From: Eubacteriales bacterium
GTDB taxonomy: Bacteria; Bacillota; Clostridia; Oscillospirales; Oscillospiraceae
Reading direction: 5' to 3'
Assembly: GCA_030533415.1 (NCBI GenBank)
Contig: JAUNJE010000008.1
Location: forward strand, 16,021 to 80,020
Length of the DNA: 64,000 bases
Part shown: one piece after another, positions 50,554 to 59,084 of the stretch
Position numbering within the stretch: the stretch's first letter is position 1
How the letters are laid out: each line of letters begins with the position of its first letter
The notes under the pieces: model-generated
The model's input: only the letters and a program-made list of their open reading frames with translations
Database searches by the model: none
What the model was told of the DNA's origin: nothing
Made by a program: the position numbers and the translations under genes

Positions 50554-52010
50554 GCTTTGTCCACCTCCGTATCAAAGGCAGGGAAGGTAACGGTAAAGGT
50601 GGTTCCCTGACCCACCACACTGGAAACGGCGATTTCTCCACGGTTGCGCTGGACGATGGTGCGGACGATGGAAAGTCCCAGGCCGCTGCCCCCGGTGGCC
50701 CGGGAGCGGGCTTTGTCCACCCGGTAGAACCGTTCGAATACATGGCTGATGGCGTCTTCCGGGATGCCCACGCCGGTGTCGCTGACCTCCAGCACCGCAT
50801 TGTCCTCCTCCCGGCGCAGGCACACCGTCAGGCAGCCGCCGGAAAGATTGTATTTGATGCCATTTTCCATCAAATTGAATACGATTTGATACAGGTCGTC
50901 TTCCAGAATCAGGACGGGGCTGTCCTCCTCCAATTCCAGGCGGAAGGTGATGCCGGCCTCCACCGCGTTCTGATTCAGCATCCGGGCGACCCGCCGCACT
51001 GTGGGCGCCATGTAGATGATCTCGCTTTCCTCGCTGGGAAGGCCTTCGGCCTTGGTCAGGGACAGGAGCTTGGCGGTCATGCGGTTTAGGCGTTCCGCTT
51101 CGTTGCCGATGTCGCTGACAAATTCCCGGACCGTTTCCAGATCCATGTCGTATTGCAGTATGGAATCCGTCAGCAGTTTGATGGAGGCCAAAGGGGTTTT
51201 CAGCTCATGGGAAGCGTCGGAGACGAAGCGGCTTCGTTTTTGCTCGGAGTTTTGCAGGCGCTCCGTCAGATCGTTGAATTCATTGCCCAGAATGGTCAGC
51301 TCGTCATTGCCGCCCATGTTGACCTTGTGGGAGTAATCTCCGTCCTGTATGATGCGCATGGAGGTCATGATCCGGTTCAAGCGCCGGGAAAAGGTGTTGG
51401 CAAAGGCAATGGAGAAAAGGGTGATGATGACCTCCAGCAGCAGCGTAATCTGAAGCACCGTTTTTTGCAGGGACTTGATCAGCGCGCCCTGGGAGACATC
51501 ATATTCCGTCATATACACGCAGCCGATGATGGTACCGTAGCTGACAATGGGCGTGGCGGCCCGGGAATCCATGACGCCGTCGTGATAGTGCCAGGAGAAT
51601 ACGTCGTTGCCGGAGGGAGCCTCCTTGCTGACTTCCAGCGCTTTCAGAATCTCCGGCAGCAGCAGATAGGTGCCGGCGGCGGTGCCGCCGGTGTCATACA
51701 GGGCGGTGCCGCTTTGGTCGGTCACGATCAGCCGGGTGATCTTCAGGCTTTCCATCTGACTGACGATACCGGCCACCGTGGTGGCGTTCAGCACGTCCAA
51801 AGTGGCGATTTCGTCCGACGCCAGCTGGCATTTTTCAATCATGGAGACTTCCTTGCTTTGATAGAACAATTTCTGGCTGGTTTTGGAGCAGTAGACGTTC
51901 AAAACCAGCAGCACAACAAACGTGATGACAACATATGTCATCGCGTAGCGAAACTGTGTTTTGCCGTAGCCACGATAGGTGGTCTTTTCATTTGCGGAAA
52001 TAATAGCCAA
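50550..52010 (-). CDS. Sensor histidine kinase
   Basis: 486 residues: first membrane helix (about 22-44), outside sensor domain (about 45-180), second helix (about 185-205), HAMP linker (about 206-258), HisKA with phosphoacceptor His in VSDASHELKTPLASI, and HATPase with N (NLMENGIKYN), G1 (DTGVGIPEDAI) and G2 (GGSGLGLSIV) boxes. It pairs with the OmpR-type regulator upstream. The reading frame starts with a TTG at 52010 that lies inside the regulator gene; no better in-frame ATG exists before the first helix, so an overlapping non-ATG start is likely. Confidence 0.93.
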   Translation of the reverse strand: MAIISANEKTTYRGYGKTQFRYAMTYVVITFVVLLVLNVYCSKTSQKLFYQSKEVSMIEKCQLASDEIATLDVLNATTVAGIVSQMESLKITRLIVTDQSGTALYDTGGTAAGTYLLLPEILKALEVSKEAPSGNDVFSWHYHDGVMDSRAATPIVSYGTIIGCVYMTEYDVSQGALIKSLQKTVLQITLLLEVIITLFSIAFANTFSRRLNRIMTSMRIIQDGDYSHKVNMGGNDELTILGNEFNDLTERLQNSEQKRSRFVSDASHELKTPLASIKLLTDSILQYDMDLETVREFVSDIGNEAERLNRMTAKLLSLTKAEGLPSEESEIIYMAPTVRRVARMLNQNAVEAGITFRLELEEDSPVLILEDDLYQIVFNLMENGIKYNLSGGCLTVCLRREEDNAVLEVSDTGVGIPEDAISHVFERFYRVDKARSRATGGSGLGLSIVRTIVQRNRGEIAVSSVVGQGTTFTVTFPAFDTEVDKA

Positions 52011-52668
52011 CGCCCCACTTCGTCATGATGTATTTCGGTTCCGCCGGGTTTTCCTCCAGCTTTTCCCGCAGGCGGCGGATGTGGACATCCACGGTGCGGA
52101 TGTCGCTGCGGTATTCATAAGCCCAGATGGTGTCCAGCAGGGCCTCCCGGGAGTAGACCCGGTTGGGGTTTCGCATGAGAAATTCGATGACATCAAATTC
52201 CTTCGCGGTCAGATCGGCCAAAGTGCCGCTGCGGTAGGCATTCCGGGCATCCAAATCCAGGGTGATGCTGCCGATGGACAAAATGTTGCCGGGGGCCTTT
52301 TTCTCCCCGCCGCCGGACCTGCGCAGCAGGGCGCGGATACGGGCTTTCAGCTCCAGAATGTTGAAGGGCTTTGTCAGGTAGTCATCCGCTCCGTGGTCGA
52401 AGCCGATGAGCTTGTCCATATCATCCGCTTTCGCGGTCAGCAGGATGATGGGGATATCGGAAAATTCCCGGATTTTGGTACAGGCGGAAAGACCGTCCAT
52501 GTTGGGCATCATCACATCCAGCACCACCAGGTCGGGGGACTGCTCCTGTACCAGCCGTACAGCCTCCAGACCGTCGCTGCCGGTGATGACGTCATAGCCC
52601 TCATTCTGCAAATTGAAGCGGATGCCTTTGACCAACAGCGCTTCGTCGTCAACGACCAATATCTTCAT
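51988..52668 (-). CDS. OmpR/PhoB-family response regulator
   Basis: 226 residues: receiver domain with acidic pocket VVDDEA, phosphoacceptor Asp in DLVVLDVMMPNMDG (about residue 52), conserved Thr/Lys in LLTAKADD and YLTKPFNILEL, then a winged-helix DNA-binding domain (about 130-226) ending TVDVHIRRLREKLEEN and GVGYYFRK. It is the partner of the adjacent histidine kinase, resembling WalR/PhoP-type systems. Its ATG is 3 bp after comEA's stop, with CGGAGGATAATT upstream. Target genes cannot be read from the sequence. Confidence 0.95.
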   Translation of the reverse strand: MKILVVDDEALLVKGIRFNLQNEGYDVITGSDGLEAVRLVQEQSPDLVVLDVMMPNMDGLSACTKIREFSDIPIILLTAKADDMDKLIGFDHGADDYLTKPFNILELKARIRALLRRSGGGEKKAPGNILSIGSITLDLDARNAYRSGTLADLTAKEFDVIEFLMRNPNRVYSREALLDTIWAYEYRSDIRTVDVHIRRLREKLEENPAEPKYIMTKWGVGYYFRK

Positions 52669-52670
52669 AA

Positions 52671-53060
52671 TTATCCTCCGATCGTGATTAGGTCCAAAAT
52701 ATCTTCCATACGCTTTTCTCCGATGCCTTCCACGTTCATCAGGCCTTCCACAGTGGAGAAGCTGCCATTTTCCTCCCGGTAGGCGAGGATCCGCTGGGCC
52801 AAGACATCTCCGATACCGGGCAGCGCCATAAATTCTTCTTTTGAGGCAGTGTTGATATCAATGGGAAAGCGGATTTGCGCCTCTGTTTCGTCAGGCCGGC
52901 TTAAGGAGACGGTGGTTTCCGGCGGAGCGGTCTGCATGGAAGCGGGAACGGAGAGCTGAACCGTGCCACGGTTCTGATTTCTCCCCAGAAAAAAACCAAG
53001 GGTAAAGGCGAGAAAAACCAGTGTAACGGTGATGAGGACCGGAAAGTGCGGTTTTTTCAA
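52671..53060 (-). CDS. comEA: ComEA-like helix-hairpin-helix protein
   Basis: 129 residues: one N-terminal membrane anchor (about 7-26), a Pro/Thr linker and a C-terminal double helix-hairpin-helix DNA-binding domain with INTASKEEFMALPGIGDVLAQRIL and the second hairpin NVEGIGEKRMEDIL. ComEA binds incoming DNA outside the membrane during transformation. It lacks the SLBB domain of longer ComEA proteins. The start codon is a TTG at 53060 preceded by GGGAGGC. No comEC is in the window, so competence cannot be concluded. Confidence 0.88.
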   Translation of the reverse strand: MKKPHFPVLITVTLVFLAFTLGFFLGRNQNRGTVQLSVPASMQTAPPETTVSLSRPDETEAQIRFPIDINTASKEEFMALPGIGDVLAQRILAYREENGSFSTVEGLMNVEGIGEKRMEDILDLITIGG

Positions 53061-53078
53061 GGGAATCAGCCTCCCGCA

Positions 53079-53107
53079 TTGACTAGTGGATGAAAAGCTG
53101 TTATAAT
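53079..53107 (+). promoter_or_regulatory. Promoter of the carboxypeptidase-like gene
   Basis: TTGACT (53079-53084), 17 bp, TATAAT (53102-53107). A divergent minus-strand TATAAT/TTGTCC pair for the comEA operon lies about 20 bp further on, so the two promoters overlap. Confidence 0.75.
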
Positions 53108-53174
53108 ATATTCCATATTATACACGATTTTTCGCTGCCGGACAAGTCCGGCAATCCAATATTGAGGGAGAAAT

Positions 53175-54731
53175 ATGAAAAAAATTAAGTGCCTTTCTCT
53201 TTTGCTGTGCCTGAGTCTTTTCCTGCAGGGCGTTTTTCTGCCTGTTTCCGCTGCGCAGACCCAGGATCCTTCCCAGACCACCGGCGCTACGGAACCCAGC
53301 GGGGGAACTTCTGTGAACGATTCCCAGCAGACGGTGGATGTTCCCTTCGGTACGGCCAGTATTCAAAACGGCTGCCGAACCATTGAAGGGATGGTGCCGC
53401 TGGCGGGCAGTGAAAAAGTGCTGGATACCGCCCAGGCAGCCTTCCTGTTTGAAGTGAATACCGGCACGGTGGTTTATTCCTATAACCCCGATACCAAGCT
53501 GCATCCCGGTGTCCTGGCAAAAATCGTGCTGGCGATGGTGGTGCTGGAAAACTGTGAAATGGATGACGTGGTCACCGTCACGGAAGGCATTCAGTCTTAT
53601 CTTCCCGCAAACGCCAATGCAATGCAGCCGGAAAAGCTGAAAAGTAATGAGCATATTACGGTTGGTGACCTGCTGTATGGTTCGATTTTGATCAACGCCA
53701 ACGATGCCGCTGTGGCCCTGGCCCACCATGTATCCGGCACCACGGACGCTTTCTTGACCCTGATGAACAACAAGGTAAAGCAATTGGGCTGCGTCAATAC
53801 GGAGTTTGGCAATATCAGCGGCCTGTATACCGCCGTTTCCTACAGCACGGCCCGGGATATGACGAAGATCATGCTGGCAGCCCTCGAGAATGAGACGCTG
53901 AAAGAAATAATGGGTACAGCCAGCTATACCATCCCGGCTACCGATCTGGCGGAAGAGCGGACCTTTAAGACCAGCAACTATATGATGGAAAAGAGCGTTG
54001 TTCCGGATTTCTATGACACCCGGGTGAAGGGTGGTATGCAGAGCTATTCTGAGCAGACCGGCGCCAGCCTCGTCTGTTATGCCACAAACGCAAAAGACGC
54101 GGAAGAGGGAGAAGAGGTAGATAATACCGGGAGCATGATGTTTATCGGGGTGATCCTTGGAGCGACCCGTACCTACGAGGAAAAGGGCTGGCCGGTGAAA
54201 ACCTATGGTAACTTCAATGAAATGACCGACCTGCTGAAGCTGGGCTTCAACAACTACAAGGTCAACCGCATCGTCTATGACGGAATGTCCCTGAGCCAGT
54301 TCACAGTGGCCGGGGGGGAATGCAGCGCCGTGGGGCAGGCCGCTGTGAATATTGATTCCGTGGTGCCCAATAAAGCCCAGATGACGAACCTGATTATGAA
54401 TTTCTCTGTGGAAGGCGGCGGACTGTCCGCGCCCATTGCCAAGAACCAGCTGATTGCCACCGTCCAGATCAAGTACCGGGACTGCATTATGGCGGAGGCA
54501 GAGGTCTATTCCATGAGTGAGGTCAGGGCGGCGGCCAATACAGGGGTGACCATCCGCTCTACGGCGGCCAAAAGCGACAGCGGCGGCTCCGGTTTTTTGT
54601 CCGTGATCGGCACCATCTGCGTCATTGCCCTGGGACTTGCGGCGGTCTACCTTACCTTCAATGCCTACATGCGCAACCGGATGCGTGCCCGCCGCCGCAG
54701 GAGACGGGCGGAACGCAGGAGGAACCGCTGA
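53175..54731 (+). CDS. D,D-carboxypeptidase (DacF/PBP5-type) homologue lacking catalytic motifs
   Basis: 518 residues: signal peptide (about 1-26, ending VSAAQ), transpeptidase-fold domain (about 75-340), a C-terminal beta domain and a final membrane helix with a very basic tail (RARRRRRRAERR). The fold is that of DacF/DacB, but the active-site motifs are altered. SXXK reads V113-L-A-K116 in HPGVLAKIV, so the nucleophile Ser is absent. SXN reads N174-A-N176. KTG reads M288-Q-S. Classical members use that Ser to trim D-Ala from peptidoglycan; this one probably cannot. Intact length and open frame argue for a retained non-catalytic role rather than decay. Overlaps the glycosylase gene by 1 bp. 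Confidence 0.88.
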   Translation: MKKIKCLSLLLCLSLFLQGVFLPVSAAQTQDPSQTTGATEPSGGTSVNDSQQTVDVPFGTASIQNGCRTIEGMVPLAGSEKVLDTAQAAFLFEVNTGTVVYSYNPDTKLHPGVLAKIVLAMVVLENCEMDDVVTVTEGIQSYLPANANAMQPEKLKSNEHITVGDLLYGSILINANDAAVALAHHVSGTTDAFLTLMNNKVKQLGCVNTEFGNISGLYTAVSYSTARDMTKIMLAALENETLKEIMGTASYTIPATDLAEERTFKTSNYMMEKSVVPDFYDTRVKGGMQSYSEQTGASLVCYATNAKDAEEGEEVDNTGSMMFIGVILGATRTYEEKGWPVKTYGNFNEMTDLLKLGFNNYKVNRIVYDGMSLSQFTVAGGECSAVGQAAVNIDSVVPNKAQMTNLIMNFSVEGGGLSAPIAKNQLIATVQIKYRDCIMAEAEVYSMSEVRAAANTGVTIRSTAAKSDSGGSGFLSVIGTICVIALGLAAVYLTFNAYMRNRMRARRRRRRAERRRNR

Positions 54732-55297
54732 TGCTGAACTGGGATGGACTGAAAAGCATCTGCGCGGACTGCACCCGCTGCGGCCTGTGCGAGACACGGC
54801 ACAATGTGGTGTTCGGGGTAGGCAATGAATCGGCGGATATCATGTTCGTCGGAGAAGGCCCCGGTGAGCAGGAGGACCTGCGGGGAGAGCCGTTTGTCGG
54901 TCCCGCGGGAAAGCTTTTGGACGATATGCTGACCATTATCGACCTTGACCGGGCGTCGAACTGCTATATCGGAAATATCGTCAAATGCCGCCCGCCGAAA
55001 AACCGGGACCCTCTGGAAACGGAGCAGGATGCCTGTATTGGATACCTGCGCAACCAGGTGGCGCTGGTGAAGCCCAAAATCATTGTCTGCCTGGGCCGCA
55101 TTGCGGCCAAACGGCTCATTGACCCGGATTACCGCATCACCCGCCAGCATGGGCAGTGGGTGGAGAAAAACGGCGTATGGATGACAGCGATTTACCACCC
55201 CTCTGCGCTATTGCGGGATGTGACCAAACGGCCGGAAACCTTTGACGATCTGCTTTCCATCCGGGAAAAGCTGAAAGAGGTCGGAGCAAACGTATAA
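54731..55297 (+). CDS. Family 4 (Fe-S) uracil-DNA glycosylase
   Basis: 188 residues. The four [4Fe-4S] cysteines are visible as CTRCGLC near the N-terminus and CYIGNIVKCRPPKNR with a further Cys in the C-terminal half; the catalytic GEGPGEQED and GPAGKLLDDML motifs are of type-4 enzymes, and YHPSALL is the DNA-wedge region. It removes uracil from DNA made by cytosine deamination. It starts 1 bp before the stop of the carboxypeptidase homologue. Confidence 0.93.
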   Translation: MLNWDGLKSICADCTRCGLCETRHNVVFGVGNESADIMFVGEGPGEQEDLRGEPFVGPAGKLLDDMLTIIDLDRASNCYIGNIVKCRPPKNRDPLETEQDACIGYLRNQVALVKPKIIVCLGRIAAKRLIDPDYRITRQHGQWVEKNGVWMTAIYHPSALLRDVTKRPETFDDLLSIREKLKEVGANV

Positions 55298-55304
55298 AAA
55301 GTTG

Positions 55305-55333
55305 TTGACTTTTGGCCCGATTGCCGGTATAAT
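55305..55333 (+). promoter_or_regulatory. Promoter of tRNA-Thr
   Basis: TTGACT (55305-55310), 17 bp, TATAAT (55328-55333), 16 bp before the tRNA. Confidence 0.85.
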
Positions 55334-55349
55334 AATCGGGCTGAGCAAT

Positions 55350-55425
55350 GCTAGTGTAGCACAGTCGGTAGTGCATCTCACTCGTAATGAGAAGGTCGCC
55401 TGTTCGAGTCAGGTCACTAGCTCCA
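55350..55425 (+). tRNA. tRNA-Thr (anticodon CGT)
   Basis: A 76-nt cloverleaf: acceptor stem GCTAGTG/CACTAGC, anticodon stem TCTCA/TGAGA with loop CTCGTAA giving anticodon CGT, TTCGAGTC T-loop, and an encoded CCA end. It reads ACG threonine codons. Confidence 0.95.
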
Positions 55426-55457
55426 AACATCCCGAATGCCTTTGCGTTCGGGATGTT
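55426..55457 (+). terminator. Terminator of tRNA-Thr
   Basis: AACATCCCGAA (55426-55436) and TTCGGGATGTT (55447-55457) pair, then TTGCTTTATTTT. Confidence 0.85.
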
Positions 55458-55518
55458 TGCTTTATTTTAAAGAGCTGATCCGCCGGGATCGGCTTTTTTC
55501 TGTAAAATTTTGTTGCGG

Positions 55519-55547
55519 TGTAACAATTTTCGGCTTTCCAGCGTGTT
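55519..55547 (+). promoter_or_regulatory. Possible ECF-type promoter of the sigma/anti-sigma pair
   Basis: TGTAAC (55519-55524), 17 bp, CGTGTT (55542-55547). The AAC-type -35 with a CGT-type -10 is the pattern of self-regulated ECF sigma genes, but the fit is approximate. Confidence 0.4.
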
Positions 55548-55591
55548 ATAAGTGTAAGAAGCAAACAAAGAAACAAATGGAGGTGAACCCC

Positions 55592-56077
55592 ATGCAAGAA
55601 GCATTTTTGGTTCAGGCGATGAACCGCCATGGCGACGCGGTGTACCGTCTGGCCCTGTGCCGCCTGCAAAACCTGGCCGACGCGGAAGATGTTTACCAGG
55701 AAACCTTCTTACAGTTTTTCCAACAGAAAAACGCCCAATCCTGGGAGGACGAGCATCTGAAAGCCTGGCTGCTGCGGGTGGCAGTGAACAAATGCGCCGA
55801 CATTGGCAGGCGCAGGAAGGCCAACAGCTGTGTTGCCCTGGACGACATACCGGAGCTTTCCGGAAAAGACTGCTTCGCGTACATGGAATTGTGGGACGCG
55901 GTAAACCATTTGCCGGAAAAGCCCCGGATGATTTTCCATCTGTTTTATTCCGAAGGATATAAAACAGAGGAGATTTCCGAGATCCTGAAAATTCCCGCGT
56001 CCACCGTAAGAGTCAATTTGAACCGTGCCAGAAAAGCCATCAGAAAGGAGCTGGAAGACAGTGAAGACGTATCATGA
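55592..56077 (+). CDS. ECF-type sigma factor
   Basis: 161 residues with only regions 2 and 4. Region 2 includes RLQNLADAEDVYQETFLQFF and AWLLRVAVNKCADIGRRRK; region 4 includes MIFHLFYSEGYKTEEISEIL and STVRVNLNRARKAIRKEL. The ATG at 55592 is chosen from the GGAGGTG site at 55579-55585. The following gene overlaps it by 17 bp and encodes a single-pass membrane protein with the layout of an anti-sigma factor, so this sigma is probably held at the membrane until a cell-envelope signal arrives. Confidence 0.92.
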   Translation: MQEAFLVQAMNRHGDAVYRLALCRLQNLADAEDVYQETFLQFFQQKNAQSWEDEHLKAWLLRVAVNKCADIGRRRKANSCVALDDIPELSGKDCFAYMELWDAVNHLPEKPRMIFHLFYSEGYKTEEISEILKIPASTVRVNLNRARKAIRKELEDSEDVS

Positions 56078-57224
56078 GTACACAAATCTGAGCCAGAAAA
56101 TCCACGCTCCGGAGGAGCTGAAAGCCAAGGTGCTTCAATCCGCCGCCGAGAGCAGCAGAAGCAGGAAAAAGGCATCCGCCGGACATTATAGCCGGGGCTG
56201 GAGCGCCCTGCAGAAGGCGGCAGCGGCGGCTGTTGCAGCGGTTCTCGCCGTCACCCTTCCCATCGCGGGCTATGCGGCGGTTAATGGCCTGGGGTTGAAG
56301 GACTACCTTGCCCAGAGAGGCATGCAGGATGTTCAGGCCGTGGACGAGCTGACCAACAGCGGTGAGGAAATTGCCGCCAACCAGCCGACTTCCGCCACGC
56401 AGGAGCCGACTTCCGCTACGCAGGAGCAGGCCGGGGATAAGGGCCTGGTCACCTACAGCAACCAGTACGCCAAGTATACCATTCTGGAAGCCGCTCTTGA
56501 CAGCGAGACGGTCTATCTGGCGGCGCGGATCACACCGCTGGATGACAGCTATTTTCTGGTGCCCAACTCAATCGGCTGGAATGAGCCTGCCAGTTCGCTG
56601 CAAATTGGGGGCGCCACCGAGGGGACGGTGGAGCAATACGCGGCGTCCCAGGGCAAAATGCCCGTGACCGTCAGTGTCGGGGCCACGGGGGAGGTCAGCA
56701 ACGGCTCAGCTCAGGATTTCCGCTACAATGAAGACGGCTCTATGAACTACTATTGGATCGGGCAGAATCCTTCCGGCGAAAAGGAAATCACGCTGAACTG
56801 CGCCGCCATTGGAACCCGGGGAAATATCGAGCCGGATAACCGGATCGAGTTTGACCTGCAGCTGAAAGACAAAAGCTCCGCCAAAGAAAAGATCTACCGC
56901 TCTTTTGATCCCGCCGCTTTCGATGAAACCGGGGTTCAGGTGACGGAGTTAACCCTCAAGCAGACAGAAATAGGGCTGTACGCTACATTTACTTTCCGCA
57001 CGGACAATGCGAAAATCAGCGGTATTTTCTTTAAGATTTTGGACGCCAACGGGGAGGAGCTGGACACCCTTCCGCTTGTCAGTGGCGGATCCCGTGTTGA
57101 CAGCGGCGGAATCAGCACCTGCCGGGTCTTCTATCAGATACCGGACACCCTGGACGGTCTGCAGTTTGCCATCCGGGATGTGTGGGAAAGTATTAATTAT
57201 GGTCCCTACTCCTTCAGCGAGTAA
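56061..57224 (+). CDS. Putative membrane anti-sigma factor (DUF4179-like)
   Basis: 387 residues from a GTG at 56061. A cytoplasmic N-terminus of about 50 residues (KTYHEYTNLSQKIHAPEELK) precedes one membrane helix (about 56-76) and a large outside domain. That domain has a duplicated PTSATQE spacer (about 111-124) and then a beta-rich part of the DUF4179/DUF4352-like type. The layout and the overlap with the ECF sigma gene suggest it binds that sigma inside and senses outside. No zinc-binding ZAS motif (HXXXCXXC) is seen in the N-terminus. Confidence 0.8.
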   Translation: MKTYHEYTNLSQKIHAPEELKAKVLQSAAESSRSRKKASAGHYSRGWSALQKAAAAAVAAVLAVTLPIAGYAAVNGLGLKDYLAQRGMQDVQAVDELTNSGEEIAANQPTSATQEPTSATQEQAGDKGLVTYSNQYAKYTILEAALDSETVYLAARITPLDDSYFLVPNSIGWNEPASSLQIGGATEGTVEQYAASQGKMPVTVSVGATGEVSNGSAQDFRYNEDGSMNYYWIGQNPSGEKEITLNCAAIGTRGNIEPDNRIEFDLQLKDKSSAKEKIYRSFDPAAFDETGVQVTELTLKQTEIGLYATFTFRTDNAKISGIFFKILDANGEELDTLPLVSGGSRVDSGGISTCRVFYQIPDTLDGLQFAIRDVWESINYGPYSFSE

Positions 57225-57237
57225 ACTCCTGCCCTTA

Positions 57238-57274
57238 CCGCAAACAAGCCGCCATCAAGGCGGCTTGTTTGCGG
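57238..57274 (+). terminator. Intrinsic terminator
   Basis: A perfect 16-bp stem, CCGCAAACAAGCCGCC with GGCGGCTTGTTTGCGG, separated by ATCAA. Confidence 0.8.
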
Positions 57275-57300
57275 TTCAGACAGGATTTTTGATTCATACG

Positions 57301-57329
57301 TTGCTTTCTGCCGCAATCGGTGGTATAAT
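57301..57329 (+). promoter_or_regulatory. Promoter of the ABC exporter operon
   Basis: TTGCTT (57301-57306), 17 bp, TGG-extended TATAAT (57324-57329). Confidence 0.7.
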
Positions 57330-57356
57330 CCTCCCAGAATCTGTGAGGTGATTTCG

Positions 57357-59084
57357 TTGAGAAAGCTTTTGAAATACCTGAAAGGCTACGAGAAAGAATG
57401 TGTCCTTGGCCCTTTGTTTAAGCTGCTGGAGGCGACCTTTGAGCTGTTTGTCCCGCTGGTGGTGGCGAGCATCGTGGACAAGGGCATCGGCAACGGGGAC
57501 AACGGGTATATTGTGAAGATGTGCGCCGTGATGATCCTCCTGGGCATTGTGGGACTGGTCAGCGCGGTGACGGCCCAGTATTTTTCCGCAGTTGCGGCGG
57601 TTGGATTTTCCAGTAGGCTCCGCCATGCGGTTTTGCAGCATATTCTGGGCCTGAGCTACACCCAGATCGACCAGTTGGGTGCATCCACCATGATTACCCG
57701 CATGACTTCGGATATCAACCAGGTGCAAAACGGCGTGAACCTGACGCTGCGTCTGCTGCTTCGGTCGCCTTTTGTGGTGTTTGGCGCCATGGTCATGGCC
57801 TTTACCATCGATTTCCAGGCGGCGCTGGTCTTTGCGGGGGTCATTCCCGTTTTGTGCGTCATTGTGTTCGGGATCATGCTGGTCACCATGCCCATGTATA
57901 AACGGGTGCAGGCCTCCCTGGATGGGGTCACCTCCGCCACCCGGCAGAATCTGGCCGGTGTCCGGGTATTGCGGGCGTTCTGTAAAGAGCAGGCGGAGGT
58001 GGCGTCCTTTGAGGAGCAGACCCAGCAGCTGACCCGCCGCCAGCTTTCCGCGGGACGTATTTCCGCACTGATGAATCCGGTGACCTATGTCGTGATCAAC
58101 CTGGCCGTGGTGCTTTTGGTGCGGGTAGGCGCGGTGAAGGTGGAAAGCGGCGTCTTGACCCAGGGCTTGGTGATCGCCCTGTATAACTATATGTCCCAGA
58201 TTCTGGTAGAGCTGATCAAAATGGCCAATCTGATCATCACGGTCACCAAGGCCGCGGCCTGTGCCAACCGGGTGGCCTCCGTGCTGGAGCTGGAACCGGG
58301 ACAGGAAAACGGTACCCGCTCCGCGGAAGGCTTGAAGGGCAGCGTGGAATTCCGGGATGTCACTGCCCGCTACGCGGGGGCAGGAAAACCGTCTTTGGAG
58401 CATATTTCCTTTACCGCCCGGCCGGGGCAGACCATCGGCATCATCGGCGGCACCGGCTCTGGCAAGACGACGCTGGTGAACCTGATCCCAAGGCTCTATG
58501 ACGCGGCGGCGGGCAGCGTGCTGCTGGACGGCGTGGAGGCAGGGGCGTATGACAGCCTTTCCCTGCGCCGCCAAATCGGCATCGTGCCCCAAAAGTCCGT
58601 TCTGTTCAAAGGCACCATCCGCCAGAATCTGCTGTGGGGCAACGAAAATGCCACGGATGACGAGCTGTGGGCCGCGCTGGAAACCGCCCAGGCCAGGGAA
58701 GTGGTAAAGGACAAGGAAGGGGAGCTGGACGCCCCGGTAGAGCAGGGCGGTGTGAACTTCTCCGGCGGCCAGCGCCAGCGGCTGACCATTGCCCGGGCAC
58801 TGGTGCGAAAGCCGAAGATTCTGATCCTGGACGACAGCGCGTCGGCGCTGGACTATGCTACGGATGCGAATCTGCGCATGGCCATTCGGAAAATGGAGAA
58901 TCCGCCCACGACCTTTATTGTCTCCCAGCGCGCCGCGTCGGTGCGGTATGCGGATGAAATCCTGGTGCTGGATGACGGGGAATTGGCAGGGAAGGGCACC
59001 CATGAACAGCTGCTGGAAAAATGCCCGGTCTATCAGGAAATCTACTATTCCCAGTTTCCCAAGGAGGTGACCCGCCATGAATAA
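57357..59084 (+). CDS. ABC exporter half-transporter, first subunit
   Basis: 575 residues from a TTG start (57357) chosen because GAGGTGA lies 6-7 nt upstream. Six membrane helices (about 15-290) are followed by the ATPase: Walker A GGTGSGKTT (about 365-373), signature FSGGQRQRL, and a Walker B ILILDDSASALD in which the residue after the Asp pair is Asp (DDS) rather than the usual catalytic Glu. That degenerate site is typical of the first member of heterodimeric ABCB-type exporters. It overlaps the second subunit gene by 8 bp. Confidence 0.93.
   Translation: MRKLLKYLKGYEKECVLGPLFKLLEATFELFVPLVVASIVDKGIGNGDNGYIVKMCAVMILLGIVGLVSAVTAQYFSAVAAVGFSSRLRHAVLQHILGLSYTQIDQLGASTMITRMTSDINQVQNGVNLTLRLLLRSPFVVFGAMVMAFTIDFQAALVFAGVIPVLCVIVFGIMLVTMPMYKRVQASLDGVTSATRQNLAGVRVLRAFCKEQAEVASFEEQTQQLTRRQLSAGRISALMNPVTYVVINLAVVLLVRVGAVKVESGVLTQGLVIALYNYMSQILVELIKMANLIITVTKAAACANRVASVLELEPGQENGTRSAEGLKGSVEFRDVTARYAGAGKPSLEHISFTARPGQTIGIIGGTGSGKTTLVNLIPRLYDAAAGSVLLDGVEAGAYDSLSLRRQIGIVPQKSVLFKGTIRQNLLWGNENATDDELWAALETAQAREVVKDKEGELDAPVEQGGVNFSGGQRQRLTIARALVRKPKILILDDSASALDYATDANLRMAIRKMENPPTTFIVSQRAASVRYADEILVLDDGELAGKGTHEQLLEKCPVYQEIYYSQFPKEVTRHE

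Noticed and set aside
56385-56425. Tandem repeat in the anti-sigma gene considered as a CRISPR-like or VNTR array
   Set aside because: Only two in-frame copies of a 7-codon unit; explained as a duplicated linker.
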